Source: Cytophaga hutchinsonii ATCC 33406
Lineage (GTDB): Bacteria; Bacteroidota; Bacteroidia; Cytophagales; Cytophagaceae
Assembly: GCF_000014145.1 (NCBI RefSeq)
Contig: NC_008255.1
Location: 2,992,001 to 3,056,000 of the forward strand
Direction of reading: 5' to 3'
Length of the DNA: 64,000 bases
This document shows positions 1-9,384 of the stretch, one piece after another; positions within the stretch are counted from its first letter, which is position 1, and each line of letters begins with the position of its first letter. Position numbers and translations under genes: made by a program. The notes beneath the pieces are model-generated. The model was not told the DNA's origin. It saw only the letters and a program-made list of their open reading frames with translations, and made no database searches.

Positions 1-1241
1 TAAAATCCATGTGTTGAGATCGAAACCAATGTGCCGATCAGCACATAATAGAATTTACCAATGAGTTTTGTTTGTATATAGCCGTACCAGATAACTGCTG
101 AACAGAAGACGTGCATAATCACCGCCAACACCGTTCTTTTGTGAATGATGGAATAAGAATCAGCTCCAAAGTAACGGTCGAAATAAATAATATTTTCCAT
201 AAAGGCGAAACCGATCGCACTCATGGTTGCCAGCAATAAAAAATCAACAGGTTCTTTTATTCTGTTTTTAAAAATCAGCAGGCATATAAAAACCGGAATA
301 CTTTTTACAAACTCTTCAATAACACCGACACCAAAGATCATATACCTTAATCCACTCAGCAACGTCTGGCCCTGTGTAAATTTAAATACATAATGAAACG
401 TATCGTATAAAACCGTGCAGGATAATGTTACAATACAGGAAACAACAAAAACGAAGGTATATAAAACATAATCCTTTGCGGCAAATATTTTGAAACGGGA
501 ATAATAAAAAGCCCACAAAAGTGCAATCAGCGCTGCTGCTACAACCAGATCCCAGGATGCCTGCACCGCTAATACAAGCGATAAATACTTGATTAACGGA
601 CCATGCAGATAGTATTCTTTTTCTAATATATAATCCGGGCAGTTCTGTGCAAAAACGGGATCGGCCATATGGGCATGTATCGCTGCATAATCATCCAGCA
701 TATGATATGCCTGTGCCAGCCCTTCATTGGCAGATTTACGGTTGCCGTCTTTAAACGTCAGTTCTTTTTTAAATGCATGTACAGCATCCTGATAGTGTCC
801 TTTTTTTAAGAGCGCACAGCCAAGTTCACAGGTATAATAGCCTGCATCTTTTTCGGTGATCTCATTTAACTCTTCCAGAACAAGATCATAATTCTGCCAG
901 TTCTTATAAATCAGTGCCAATCCGAATCTGCCATATTTCCGCACTTCTTCAGAAGAACGGACCGCAATCTTCCGGTAAAATTCTTCCGGTGTTTTATCAT
1001 CCCTAAAATACAACCCGCCCAATACATCCTGATAGGCAGGCTTTGCAAAATGTTTTTCCAGATTTGCATACACCAACTGAAAAGACAACGAATCTTCGGT
1101 ATTAAATTGAGATGCTTTTTCCCAAACAGGATTTACAATTTCGTCAGGCTCTTGAAATAAGGGAACGGGGATTAATTTATTTACTAAAATAACCACCCAG
1201 ATAAGCAAGATCGCAAAGCCAATGTAAAAATATCTAAACAT
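1..1241 (-). CDS. PrsW-family intramembrane protease, TPR-like N-terminus (3' end outside window)
   Basis: 413 codons are open from an ATG at 1241 down to base 1, so the C-terminus lies beyond the window. An N-terminal membrane segment (residues ~5-22) precedes a ~200-residue soluble part rich in helix pairs (LGCALLKKGHYQDAVHAFKK) that looks TPR-like. At least five membrane segments follow. These contain the PrsW signature in order: a paired Glu in GVIEEFVKS, FMENIIYF, and later His residues in AVIMHVF and STHGF. PrsW proteins are putative glutamic intramembrane proteases; the B. subtilis one cleaves an anti-sigma factor. The substrate here is unknown. It lies downstream of purF, separated by a terminator, so it is probably transcribed on its own. 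Confidence 0.8.
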   Translation of the reverse strand, partial: MFRYFYIGFAILLIWVVILVNKLIPVPLFQEPDEIVNPVWEKASQFNTEDSLSFQLVYANLEKHFAKPAYQDVLGGLYFRDDKTPEEFYRKIAVRSSEEVRKYGRFGLALIYKNWQNYDLVLEELNEITEKDAGYYTCELGCALLKKGHYQDAVHAFKKELTFKDGNRKSANEGLAQAYHMLDDYAAIHAHMADPVFAQNCPDYILEKEYYLHGPLIKYLSLVLAVQASWDLVVAAALIALLWAFYYSRFKIFAAKDYVLYTFVFVVSCIVTLSCTVLYDTFHYVFKFTQGQTLLSGLRYMIFGVGVIEEFVKSIPVFICLLIFKNRIKEPVDFLLLATMSAIGFAFMENIIYFDRYFGADSYSIIHKRTVLAVIMHVFCSAVIWYGYIQTKLIGKFYYVLIGTLVSISTHGF

Positions 1242-1302
1242 AGAAAAGAAACGTTGTTAAGAGGTGAATCAATATACTAAAAAATAACGTTTCTGATAGA
1301 AC

Positions 1303-1335
1303 AAAAAAAGAGCCTTGAATTACTCCAAGACTCTT
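1303..1335 (-). terminator. Rho-independent terminator after purF
   Basis: Reading the minus strand, AAGAGTCTTGGA pairs with the AAGGCTCTT arm across a short loop and is followed by a run of T. It lies 24 bases past the purF stop and probably ends the nuoH-N-purF transcript. Confidence 0.8.
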
Positions 1336-1358
1336 ATTTATACTATACATCTAAAATT

Positions 1359-3251
1359 CTAATAGGCTCTTACTGTCTTACCTTCCATGTAGTACATGAA
1401 TGCTTTATTCACTACGCGGTTCCCCCCTGTTGTCGGGTAATCACCTGTGAAATACCAGTCACCAATGTGGTTCGGACAAGCTCTGTGTAAACCTTCAATA
1501 GTCTGGAAGATTACTTCGATCTCGGCGTTACACCCTTTCGGTGTAATGATCTCTGCAATCTTTTTACTTACCTGCTCATACGGGAACTGTAAATATAATT
1601 CCTTCACATGGTTTACCATGTTACCGCTTAAGTTGGCAATAGCAGATTTACATTTTTCATTTACATCTTCCAGAAGATTTTCCTGCTTGGTTTCTTTCAA
1701 TAACGCAAGCATGGCACGGAACGCAACGAAGTCTTTAACCTTCGACATATCAATACCATAACAATCAGGGAAACGTATCTGCGGTGCAGAAGAAACGATG
1801 ATGATTTTCTTCGGTCCTAATTTATCCAGCATCTTAAGGATACCATTCTCTAACGTTGTACCACGAACAATGGAATCATCAATAATCACAAGATTATCAA
1901 TACCTCTGCGCACTACACCATGTGTAGTATCGTACAGGTTAGCAACAAATGACTGGCGTACATCGTCTGAGGTAATAAAAGAACGCAGCTTGGCGTCTTT
2001 AATAACCATCTTTTCAATACGCGGACGTAATGACAATACTTTTTCAAGTTCTTCGCCCGAGATACCTTCTGAAATAACTTTCTTCCGGTAACGTGCCAGA
2101 TACTCTTCCATTCCTTCTACCATACCTAAGAAGCTGGTTTCAGCTGTGTTTGGTACGTATGAGAATACGGTATTTTCTATATCGTAATCAATGGATTCAA
2201 GAATCTGCGGGGTAAGAATTTTACCAAGCTGCTTACGCTCCTGGTAGATCTGAGGATCAGAGCCTCTTGAAAAATAAATACGTTCGAAGCTGCATGATTT
2301 TTTAGGAAGCTGATCGATGAATTGTTTTTCTTCGTAATTTCCTTCACGGTCAATGATCAATGCAAAGCCCGGCTGCACTTCTTTAATATCTTCGTAGCTG
2401 ATTTTTTCCATCGCACTTTTGATGGCTTGTCTTTCAGATGCTACAATTACAATCTCATCATCTGCATAGTAAAATGCGGGACGGATACCTGCCGGATCAC
2501 GCGCAACAAAAGCTGCACCGTGGCCTGCAATACCCATCATGGCATATCCGCCATCAAAATCTTTACATGAACGCATTAATACGCGCTGCAGATCCAGGTC
2601 ATTTTCAATGATGGTTGAGACCTGAGAATTTGAAAATTTATCTTTATGTTTTTCGAATAAGAATTGGTTTTCTTCATCTAAGAAGTGACCGATCTTTTCC
2701 AATACCGTAACAGTATCTACTTTTTCTTTTGGATGCTGACCAAGTTCAATAAGTTTATTGAACAATTCATCAACGTTTGTCATGTTGAAGTTACCGGCAA
2801 CAACCATGCTGCGGCTTCTCCAGTTATTCTGACGTAAGAACGGGTGACAGTTTTCTATGTCGTTATTACCGTGCGTTCCGTAACGTAAGTGCCCCATCAG
2901 AACTTCACCTGTAAAGGCTACATTTTCCAACAGCCACTGCGCGTCGTTGATTTTATCTTTATGATCACGGATTGCTTTTCTGAATTTCTTATTTACTTTC
3001 TCAAAAATTTCAGCGATGGGTTGCTGATCTACGGAGCGGTAGCGGCTGATGTAGCGCGTACCTTGGGGAACATCTAATTTAATTACTGCAATACCTGCGC
3101 CATCCTGGCCTCTGTTATATTGCTTTTCCATCAGGGTGTACAGCTTATTTATACCATAATAAGGAGTACCGTACTTTTCCACGTAATGTGAAAATGGTTT
3201 ACGCAACCTGATGAGTGCTATACCACATTCGTGCTTAATCGCATCGCTCAT
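1359..3251 (-). CDS. purF: Amidophosphoribosyltransferase-type protein, long 630-aa Bacteroidota form
   Basis: A class II glutamine amidotransferase domain (residues ~9-300) is followed by a phosphoribosyltransferase domain with the PRPP loop VIIDDSIVRGTTL near residue 465. The family makes phosphoribosylamine from PRPP and glutamine, the first step of purine synthesis. The nucleophile would be Cys9 (KHECGIALI), so eight residues would have to be removed to expose it, as in propeptide-bearing PurF proteins. At 630 aa it is well above the usual ~470-510 aa; many Bacteroidota carry such a long paralogue beside a normal PurF. It starts 12 bases after the nuoN stop, so it is probably transcribed with complex I genes. 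Whether it supplies the main PurF activity cannot be judged here. Confidence 0.85.
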   Translation of the reverse strand: MSDAIKHECGIALIRLRKPFSHYVEKYGTPYYGINKLYTLMEKQYNRGQDGAGIAVIKLDVPQGTRYISRYRSVDQQPIAEIFEKVNKKFRKAIRDHKDKINDAQWLLENVAFTGEVLMGHLRYGTHGNNDIENCHPFLRQNNWRSRSMVVAGNFNMTNVDELFNKLIELGQHPKEKVDTVTVLEKIGHFLDEENQFLFEKHKDKFSNSQVSTIIENDLDLQRVLMRSCKDFDGGYAMMGIAGHGAAFVARDPAGIRPAFYYADDEIVIVASERQAIKSAMEKISYEDIKEVQPGFALIIDREGNYEEKQFIDQLPKKSCSFERIYFSRGSDPQIYQERKQLGKILTPQILESIDYDIENTVFSYVPNTAETSFLGMVEGMEEYLARYRKKVISEGISGEELEKVLSLRPRIEKMVIKDAKLRSFITSDDVRQSFVANLYDTTHGVVRRGIDNLVIIDDSIVRGTTLENGILKMLDKLGPKKIIIVSSAPQIRFPDCYGIDMSKVKDFVAFRAMLALLKETKQENLLEDVNEKCKSAIANLSGNMVNHVKELYLQFPYEQVSKKIAEIITPKGCNAEIEVIFQTIEGLHRACPNHIGDWYFTGDYPTTGGNRVVNKAFMYYMEGKTVRAY

Positions 3252-3263
3252 AGATAATCGTTT

Positions 3264-4745
3264 TTAAATGTTGCCAACAATTAATTTTAGTAAATCCATC
3301 AACCAACTCGGTGCGAAGAATAACCCAAGCACAGGAAGCATAATTAAACTTACGAAAAGAAGAGAACTTTTGTGTTTGGATGTAAGTATTATCGTGTTTT
3401 CAAACCCCTTGAAAAACAAAGCGTAAGGAACCTTCATATAATAAAATACAGAAGCTATGGTACCGACAACTGCTGCACCTACCACCCCTAACAGTATTGG
3501 GGACTGAATGGTTTCATATTGCTCCCAAACTGTCGTAAAGACAAATAATTTTGCAAAGAAACCACCTGTTGGAGGTAAGCCAATGAGCGTTGCCATCACT
3601 ATAACAAAGATAATACTCATTACAGGTTCCTGCTTGCCTAATCCATTAAAGTTATTCACAGCATCTCCGGCGGTCAGGTTCTCAAAATAATCCAAAATTG
3701 CCAAAGCCGCCGGCACACTGAATAGATAGACAACTAAGTAAAAAAACGTGGATTGCTGGCTCAAATCGCCTCCTCCTATGATTGCCATGCCGATAAAGCC
3801 ACTTTGTGCAATCGAGGAATAAGCCATTAAGCGCCGGGTATTGTCCTGCATGAGTGCCGATAAATTGCCGACAACCAGGCTTAAGGTAACAACAACGGCC
3901 AGCAAAAGGGTATAGGTTTGAAAACCTTGAAATAAGGCCGAAAGCTTCAATAAAAAGACAAAAGCAGCAATTTTAGGTACGGTAGAAAGAATATTCAACA
4001 CTCCCCAGCCGGATCCTTCATACGTATCGGGTGTCCAGGGATGGAAAGGGAATAACGAAGTTTTAAAGAATAATGCGGCTAATACCAGCCCCAGCACAAT
4101 CCATTTTGAGAACACAGGTACTTCGGCAAATACACGGATCCAGCGATCAGAAAACAGATCCATGCCAGCCGTTAAGCCATATAATAATGAAATACCGAAC
4201 AGCATTACGCCCGTTGCAAAAGCGCCGTAGAGCAAATATTTTATTCCGGCCTCTGTACTTTTTTTATCAAAACGCGATGCTACCAATAAATAAGAAGGAA
4301 TAGAAATCAGTTCAAGAGAAAGAAACACCATGAATAAATTGATGGACGCGACTAAAAAATAACTCCCCATTAAAATTGCCAGCAACAGTATATAGGTCTC
4401 TCCCCGCTCCCGCAGCCATTGCGAGGATGGTGAGATCTGTATAAAAACAACTCCAATCATTCCACTTATACCAAGCAGTATTTTACTGAATAATATTGCT
4501 GTGTTCTGTTCCAGCATCTCATTCATAAATGTCCGTGGAGGCAAGGAGTCCCGGTCGATCAAGGCACCCAGCAGGTAACAGGTACTAACACCCAAAACGA
4601 CCAGGGTAATTGTGGTAAAATAAATATTTTTCCGTGTACCGGCAAACATGTCTAAGCACAATACGATCAGCAAGCCCAATAATAGCCAGGCTTCCGGTAT
4701 CAGGTAGGTTAAACTTTGACGTATTTCTTCAATAGGTATATGCAC
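3264..4745 (-). CDS. nuoN: NADH-quinone oxidoreductase subunit N
   Basis: 493 aa, about 14 membrane helices, one of the three antiporter-like proton-pumping subunits of complex I. The conserved core is visible as FKTSLFPFHPWTPDTYEGSG with its helix-breaking lysine and proline, and LMAYSSIAQSGF in the next helices. Last nuo gene of the run, 39 bases after nuoM and 12 bases before purF. Length and motifs are normal for NuoN. Confidence 0.95.
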   Translation of the reverse strand: MHIPIEEIRQSLTYLIPEAWLLLGLLIVLCLDMFAGTRKNIYFTTITLVVLGVSTCYLLGALIDRDSLPPRTFMNEMLEQNTAILFSKILLGISGMIGVVFIQISPSSQWLRERGETYILLLAILMGSYFLVASINLFMVFLSLELISIPSYLLVASRFDKKSTEAGIKYLLYGAFATGVMLFGISLLYGLTAGMDLFSDRWIRVFAEVPVFSKWIVLGLVLAALFFKTSLFPFHPWTPDTYEGSGWGVLNILSTVPKIAAFVFLLKLSALFQGFQTYTLLLAVVVTLSLVVGNLSALMQDNTRRLMAYSSIAQSGFIGMAIIGGGDLSQQSTFFYLVVYLFSVPAALAILDYFENLTAGDAVNNFNGLGKQEPVMSIIFVIVMATLIGLPPTGGFFAKLFVFTTVWEQYETIQSPILLGVVGAAVVGTIASVFYYMKVPYALFFKGFENTIILTSKHKSSLLFVSLIMLPVLGLFFAPSWLMDLLKLIVGNI

Positions 4746-4784
4746 AATGATTCAGAGGTCTTACTACGTTTATACTTTTATGTA

Positions 4785-6479
4785 TTATTTCATATTTATA
4801 AAAAAAGCAGTCCATGCTGCCATAGACGCACCGATTTTATCAAGTAATACCGCAGGAAATAAACCGAATAAAATGATCAAACCGCACAACGTATACAGCA
4901 GGGCTTTTTCATACACGGTAATATCTGTTAATGTATTTCGGTCTATATTCATATGGGTAGAAAACTTCCCGAAGAACATGCGCTGTAACGTCCATAAGTA
5001 ATACGCTGCAGACAATAATAGCCCAAGAGTTGCAACCAGAGGCATCCACTGAGGAATGGTTGCCGTAATGCTTTTTGCCTGAAAGGCTCCGATGAAAATC
5101 AGTATTTCTGCGATGAAACCAGACATACCCGGTAAGCCCAACGATGCGAAGAACGCAATGGTAACAACTACGGAATATGCCGGCATCTTCGAGATCAGTC
5201 CTCTGTAGTTCGGGATCATACGATCGTGTGTACGGTCGTATAATACACCTACCAGTAAGAACAGTAAGGCTGAAATAATGCCGTGACTGAACATCTGATA
5301 CACGGCACCAGTAATACCTTCTGTTGTAGCAGCCGCTAAACCCAGTAATACAAAACCCATATGCGAAACAGATGAGTAAGCGATCATCTTTTTAAGATCC
5401 GTTTGTGCCAGTGCAACCAGTGCAGCATAAAGAATGGTAATGACACCGATCAAGCCAACCCACCAGGATGCATCTGCGGCTTCCTGCGGAAACAAGGGCC
5501 AGGCTATACGCATCAATCCATATCCGCCGATTTTCAATAAGATACCAGCAAGTACTACCGATACGGCTGTTGGCGCTTCTACGTGGGCGTCGGGCAGCCA
5601 GGTATGAAAAGGAAATGCAGGTAATTTAATTAAGAAGCCAACCAGCAATGCTGCAAAACACCAGGCACGTATGGAATAACCACATATTGTTAATGTATTG
5701 TGCACGCCTAATAACCCATTTGGAAAATAATTTACCGGATTACTCAGCTGAATAAGATCTAAGGAATGTACGACCGGAAAGTTATTGGTCAACTCCCCTG
5801 AATGTATCCCCTCATGAATATGCTGAATGGTGTAACCGGAATTGTCTGCAAGATGTTCAATCATTTCAGCAGGATGGTACGTACTGATTAACAATACAAT
5901 GAATACAATTAAAATTAATATTGAACCCAATAAGGTATATAAGAAGAATTTTATTGAAGCATATTCCCTGCGTACGCCTCCCCATATACCAATCAGGAAG
6001 AACATCGGAAGCAGCATGAATTCAAAGAATAAAAAGAACAGGAATAGATCAAGCGCTAAGAAACAACCGGGAATAGAAATACATAACAACAGATAGAGCG
6101 CATGATATCCTTTTGCCTGCTTTGTAATGTTCCAGGAAGCACAAGCGCCTGTAAGCAATACAATACCACTTAAAAGTATCATGGATAAACTTAAGCCATC
6201 TATTCCCAGAAAATAATTGACCGATAGAACGCCCAGGTTACCTAATCGCAATTGAAACCAATTAGCCTTTTCCATATATACCAGCGAATCGTAACTATGA
6301 AACTGAAAATATTCCGGTTTGAATGCGACAAACAAATAGATGCTCAGGCATAATTGCAAAGCCGTAACTGCAACAGAGATCCAGCGGTAGTTGCGGTGAT
6401 CTTCGCCTTTAATAAACAACAGACCCAATAGTCCCAGCAGCGGTAAAAAGATCAGTATGGATAAAATATGTGATGCCAT
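4785..6479 (-). CDS. nuoM: NADH-quinone oxidoreductase subunit M
   Basis: 564 aa polytopic antiporter-like subunit of the complex I membrane arm. Core motifs are LPAFPFHTWLPDAHVEAPT and MIAYSSVSHMGF. I place the start at the ATG at 6479 (MASHILSILIFLP), which begins right at the first membrane helix and lies 19 bases after nuoL. An in-frame ATG at 6536 would add 19 atypical residues and overlap nuoL by 38 bases. The soluble insert between helices around residues 200-245 is slightly long but does not disturb the core. Confidence 0.95.
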   Translation of the reverse strand: MASHILSILIFLPLLGLLGLLFIKGEDHRNYRWISVAVTALQLCLSIYLFVAFKPEYFQFHSYDSLVYMEKANWFQLRLGNLGVLSVNYFLGIDGLSLSMILLSGIVLLTGACASWNITKQAKGYHALYLLLCISIPGCFLALDLFLFFLFFEFMLLPMFFLIGIWGGVRREYASIKFFLYTLLGSILILIVFIVLLISTYHPAEMIEHLADNSGYTIQHIHEGIHSGELTNNFPVVHSLDLIQLSNPVNYFPNGLLGVHNTLTICGYSIRAWCFAALLVGFLIKLPAFPFHTWLPDAHVEAPTAVSVVLAGILLKIGGYGLMRIAWPLFPQEAADASWWVGLIGVITILYAALVALAQTDLKKMIAYSSVSHMGFVLLGLAAATTEGITGAVYQMFSHGIISALLFLLVGVLYDRTHDRMIPNYRGLISKMPAYSVVVTIAFFASLGLPGMSGFIAEILIFIGAFQAKSITATIPQWMPLVATLGLLLSAAYYLWTLQRMFFGKFSTHMNIDRNTLTDITVYEKALLYTLCGLIILFGLFPAVLLDKIGASMAAWTAFFINMK

Positions 6480-6498
6480 AATATATGTACGAATACTT

Positions 6499-8556
6499 TT
6501 ACAGATACCAGCCCAACCAGAGCAGTAAAAGTGCAAAAGCTATTAATGTGAAATAGAAATATCCCTGAATGGTTCCTTTTAGATAAGAGCGGAAATACGA
6601 ACCTACAAAGCGATTGATACCAACGACAATATGTACTGAGCCATCAATCACCCAACGGTCAAAGACATCTGCAATCTGTGCCAGCACAACAAAGAAATAT
6701 ACCTTAATATGAATGGCTCCGTCAATACATTTATCGATCGAATAACAGGCTTTAGATAAAGCAAAAACCGGTTGAATGAACATCGCGTCAATACCTTTTT
6801 CTATGTAGTAGTTATGCGCAAACAAATGTGTAAGTGTGATCCGTGTATCAACAAAAGCATCAACCGCTTTGTATTTTGTAAAAGCGATCCATAAGGCTAC
6901 TGTAGTAATAGCGATGGCTACAACAGGAATGAACAGATGAAAGTCGTGTGCATGTCCGGTTACAAAAGATTCTTTCATCCACCAGCCCGTCTGGGCATGC
7001 AGCGGATTGAGTGAAAAGAAAAACCACATACTTAATGCTGCCAGTATCATCATGGGAATATTGATCAGCCATTCAGACTCTTTAATGTGCTCAAAGAATT
7101 TTTTATAGGAGTCATCTATTTTGATCAGACGGAAATCGCCGAAGAAGATTAAGATGAATTGGCGTGTCATATAAAAAGCAGTCAGTCCCACTGTTGCAAA
7201 CGCAGCAGCAACGATCAGCCAGGACCAGCCACCTGTTGCATGTGCCCAATCGTATAATCCACCCAGAATGGCATCTTTTGAAAGAAAGCCGGAGAAGAAC
7301 GGCAAGCCAATTAACGCGGCATAAGCAACGGTGTAAGAGACAAATGTGATCGGCATCTTTTTTCTGAAGCTGCCCATCAGGCGCATATCCAGCGTGTCCA
7401 GTTCTTTGTATTGTCCGTGATCGAACTGATGGCTCTGCATGTGATGCATGGCATGAATCACAGCACCTACACTTAAAAACAGACAGGCTTTAAAGAACGC
7501 ATGTGTAGCTAAATGAAAGAAAGCAGCATCTGTTGCGCCTGCTCCGACAGCCATCATCATATAACCCAGTTGTGACACCGTTGAATAGGCCAGTACTTTC
7601 TTCGCATCAAACGTGCGGATAGCCTGCAGCGCTGCTAACAATGCCGTAATGCATCCGATAATCACAATGAAGTGTGCTACCCAGCCACCTAATAAGAATG
7701 ATGTTTTTAATAATAAAAACACACCGGCTGCCACCATGGTTGCCGCATGTAATAACGCCGATACTGGCGTTGGACCAGCCATGGCATCGGGTAACCAGAC
7801 GTATAACGGGAATTGTGCAGACTTTCCTACGGTAGCAAACCAGATGGCTAAACCTGCCAGTACCGGTAAACCAACCAGCGATGTTTGCAACGCTGCTGAA
7901 ATATGCACATGTTCTTTTATAACGGAAATTTCTGTGGTGCCATACACAGCCGATAAGATCATGATGGCAATAACAAAAGCCAGATCGGCAAATTTGTTAT
8001 ACAGGAATGCTTTTTTAGCTGCTGCTGCTGAGCTGTCTTTCTCATACCAGAAACCAATCAATAAGAATGAAGCCAGACCAACAAGCTCCCAGAAAATAAA
8101 TGTGATTAATAAGTTATCACTTAAAATAATACCTAACATGGAAGAAACGAACAATGCTAAATAAGGAAAATATTTAGAATGGTTGCGGCGCTCTTTCATG
8201 TATTGTACCGAATACAGATGCACCATAAACGATACAAACGTAGCGATCAGCATCATAGTGCTGCTGTAATTAGTCAATAACAGACTCGTTGTAAATTGAA
8301 TGCTGCCGATTTCAAACCAGATCCAGCGCGACAGATGTTCGCCTTCAATCTGTGTATGCAAATACAAGGATAAAACAAACATCACACCCATTACGGTTGT
8401 AGCCAGCCAGGAGCGGATTGAAGCAGGAATATGCTTTCCTGCAAAAAATAATACCACAAACGTAATTACCGGCAGAAAGAATATTGTCAACGCTAATTGA
8501 CTGATACCATCAGCAGCAAATAAAGGCACTTCAATATGTGGAACTGAGCCGTTCAA
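6499..8556 (-). CDS. nuoL: NADH-quinone oxidoreductase subunit L
   Basis: 685 aa, the largest antiporter-like subunit. The central domain shows QFPLYVWLPDAMAGPTPVSA and VLAYSTVSQLGYMM. The C-terminal part should contain the long lateral helix and final membrane helix (ending FTLIAFALLLLWLGWYL). Only one base separates it from nuoK. Length is at the upper end for the family but ordinary. Confidence 0.95.
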   Translation of the reverse strand: MNGSVPHIEVPLFAADGISQLALTIFFLPVITFVVLFFAGKHIPASIRSWLATTVMGVMFVLSLYLHTQIEGEHLSRWIWFEIGSIQFTTSLLLTNYSSTMMLIATFVSFMVHLYSVQYMKERRNHSKYFPYLALFVSSMLGIILSDNLLITFIFWELVGLASFLLIGFWYEKDSSAAAAKKAFLYNKFADLAFVIAIMILSAVYGTTEISVIKEHVHISAALQTSLVGLPVLAGLAIWFATVGKSAQFPLYVWLPDAMAGPTPVSALLHAATMVAAGVFLLLKTSFLLGGWVAHFIVIIGCITALLAALQAIRTFDAKKVLAYSTVSQLGYMMMAVGAGATDAAFFHLATHAFFKACLFLSVGAVIHAMHHMQSHQFDHGQYKELDTLDMRLMGSFRKKMPITFVSYTVAYAALIGLPFFSGFLSKDAILGGLYDWAHATGGWSWLIVAAAFATVGLTAFYMTRQFILIFFGDFRLIKIDDSYKKFFEHIKESEWLINIPMMILAALSMWFFFSLNPLHAQTGWWMKESFVTGHAHDFHLFIPVVAIAITTVALWIAFTKYKAVDAFVDTRITLTHLFAHNYYIEKGIDAMFIQPVFALSKACYSIDKCIDGAIHIKVYFFVVLAQIADVFDRWVIDGSVHIVVGINRFVGSYFRSYLKGTIQGYFYFTLIAFALLLLWLGWYL

Positions 8557-8557
8557 T

Positions 8558-8863
8558 CTATTTTTCTTTAAGATTTTTAATTTCTGATAAATCGACTGTA
8601 TTTAATTTCTTAAACAGTACGATAATAATAGCCAGTGCTACGACAGACTCTGCTGCTGCTACCGTTATAATCAGCATACTGAACAATTGTCCGTTCAGAT
8701 TCGGATCAAGTTGTCCAAAGGCAACCAGATTTATGTTTGCTGCATTAAAGATTAACTCAATACCCATCAGCACATATAAAATATTGCGGCGTGTGAATAC
8801 GATAGCCGAGCCGATGCTGAACAATAAAATGGAAACAGCGATATAATAATCAATCGGTATCAT
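8558..8863 (-). CDS. nuoK: NADH-quinone oxidoreductase subunit K
   Basis: 101 aa with three membrane helices, the standard NuoK size. The conserved glutamates of the proton channel are visible in LMGIELIFNAANINL and in AAAESVVALAII. Its ATG overlaps the nuoJ stop by four bases (ATGA type), indicating translational coupling. Confidence 0.95.
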   Translation of the reverse strand: MIPIDYYIAVSILLFSIGSAIVFTRRNILYVLMGIELIFNAANINLVAFGQLDPNLNGQLFSMLIITVAAAESVVALAIIIVLFKKLNTVDLSEIKNLKEK

Positions 8864-9384
8864 TTCGTTTCTGATTTAGTTTTTTCCAATACATTGCTCG
8901 CTACCCAGCCTGCCCCAACCAACACAACTAACAGGAAGATTGCGACAACTTCAAAGACAACAATATGCTCTGTGATCCATAAATAACCGGTATATTTGGT
9001 AATGCCTTTTTCATCATACGGAGATGTGTGCAGCTGCGGATACTTGAAGGAAAGGTCGGATAATAAGAACAGCAAGCCCACAGCAAGTACAACTACTGTT
9101 ACAATGGAAAGCAGTATATGTTTCTTTTCAAAATACGATTCCGGGTCGCGGTAGGTGTATAAAACACCAAACAATAATAAGATCAAGACACCACCCACAT
9201 ATACTACTAATTGTACAACAGCTAACAGATCAGAACCCGCAATCACAAACAGAGCAGCAACGCCCAGCAAGCTAGACATCAATGCAATGGCTGCATACAC
9301 TACATTACGTGTAAAAAGTATTACCAAAGCGGAACTGAGTAATTGTATAGCGAAGAAAAAGAAAACGATTTCGATCATTGTCAT
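8860..9384 (-). CDS. nuoJ: NADH-quinone oxidoreductase subunit J
   Basis: 174 aa, five predicted membrane helices. Residues VVQLVVYVGGVLILLLFGV match the NuoJ helix 3 region, which contains the pi-bulge important for coupling. It overlaps nuoI upstream and nuoK downstream by four bases each. Confidence 0.95.
   Translation of the reverse strand: MTMIEIVFFFFAIQLLSSALVILFTRNVVYAAIALMSSLLGVAALFVIAGSDLLAVVQLVVYVGGVLILLLFGVLYTYRDPESYFEKKHILLSIVTVVVLAVGLLFLLSDLSFKYPQLHTSPYDEKGITKYTGYLWITEHIVVFEVVAIFLLVVLVGAGWVASNVLEKTKSETK

Noticed and set aside
4747-5001. 84-codon plus-strand frame across nuoN start and nuoM end
   Set aside because: Opposes two conserved nuo genes and encodes no recognisable protein.
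7613-8164. 183-codon plus-strand frame opposite nuoL
   Set aside because: Antisense of a strongly conserved nuoL with no recognisable product.
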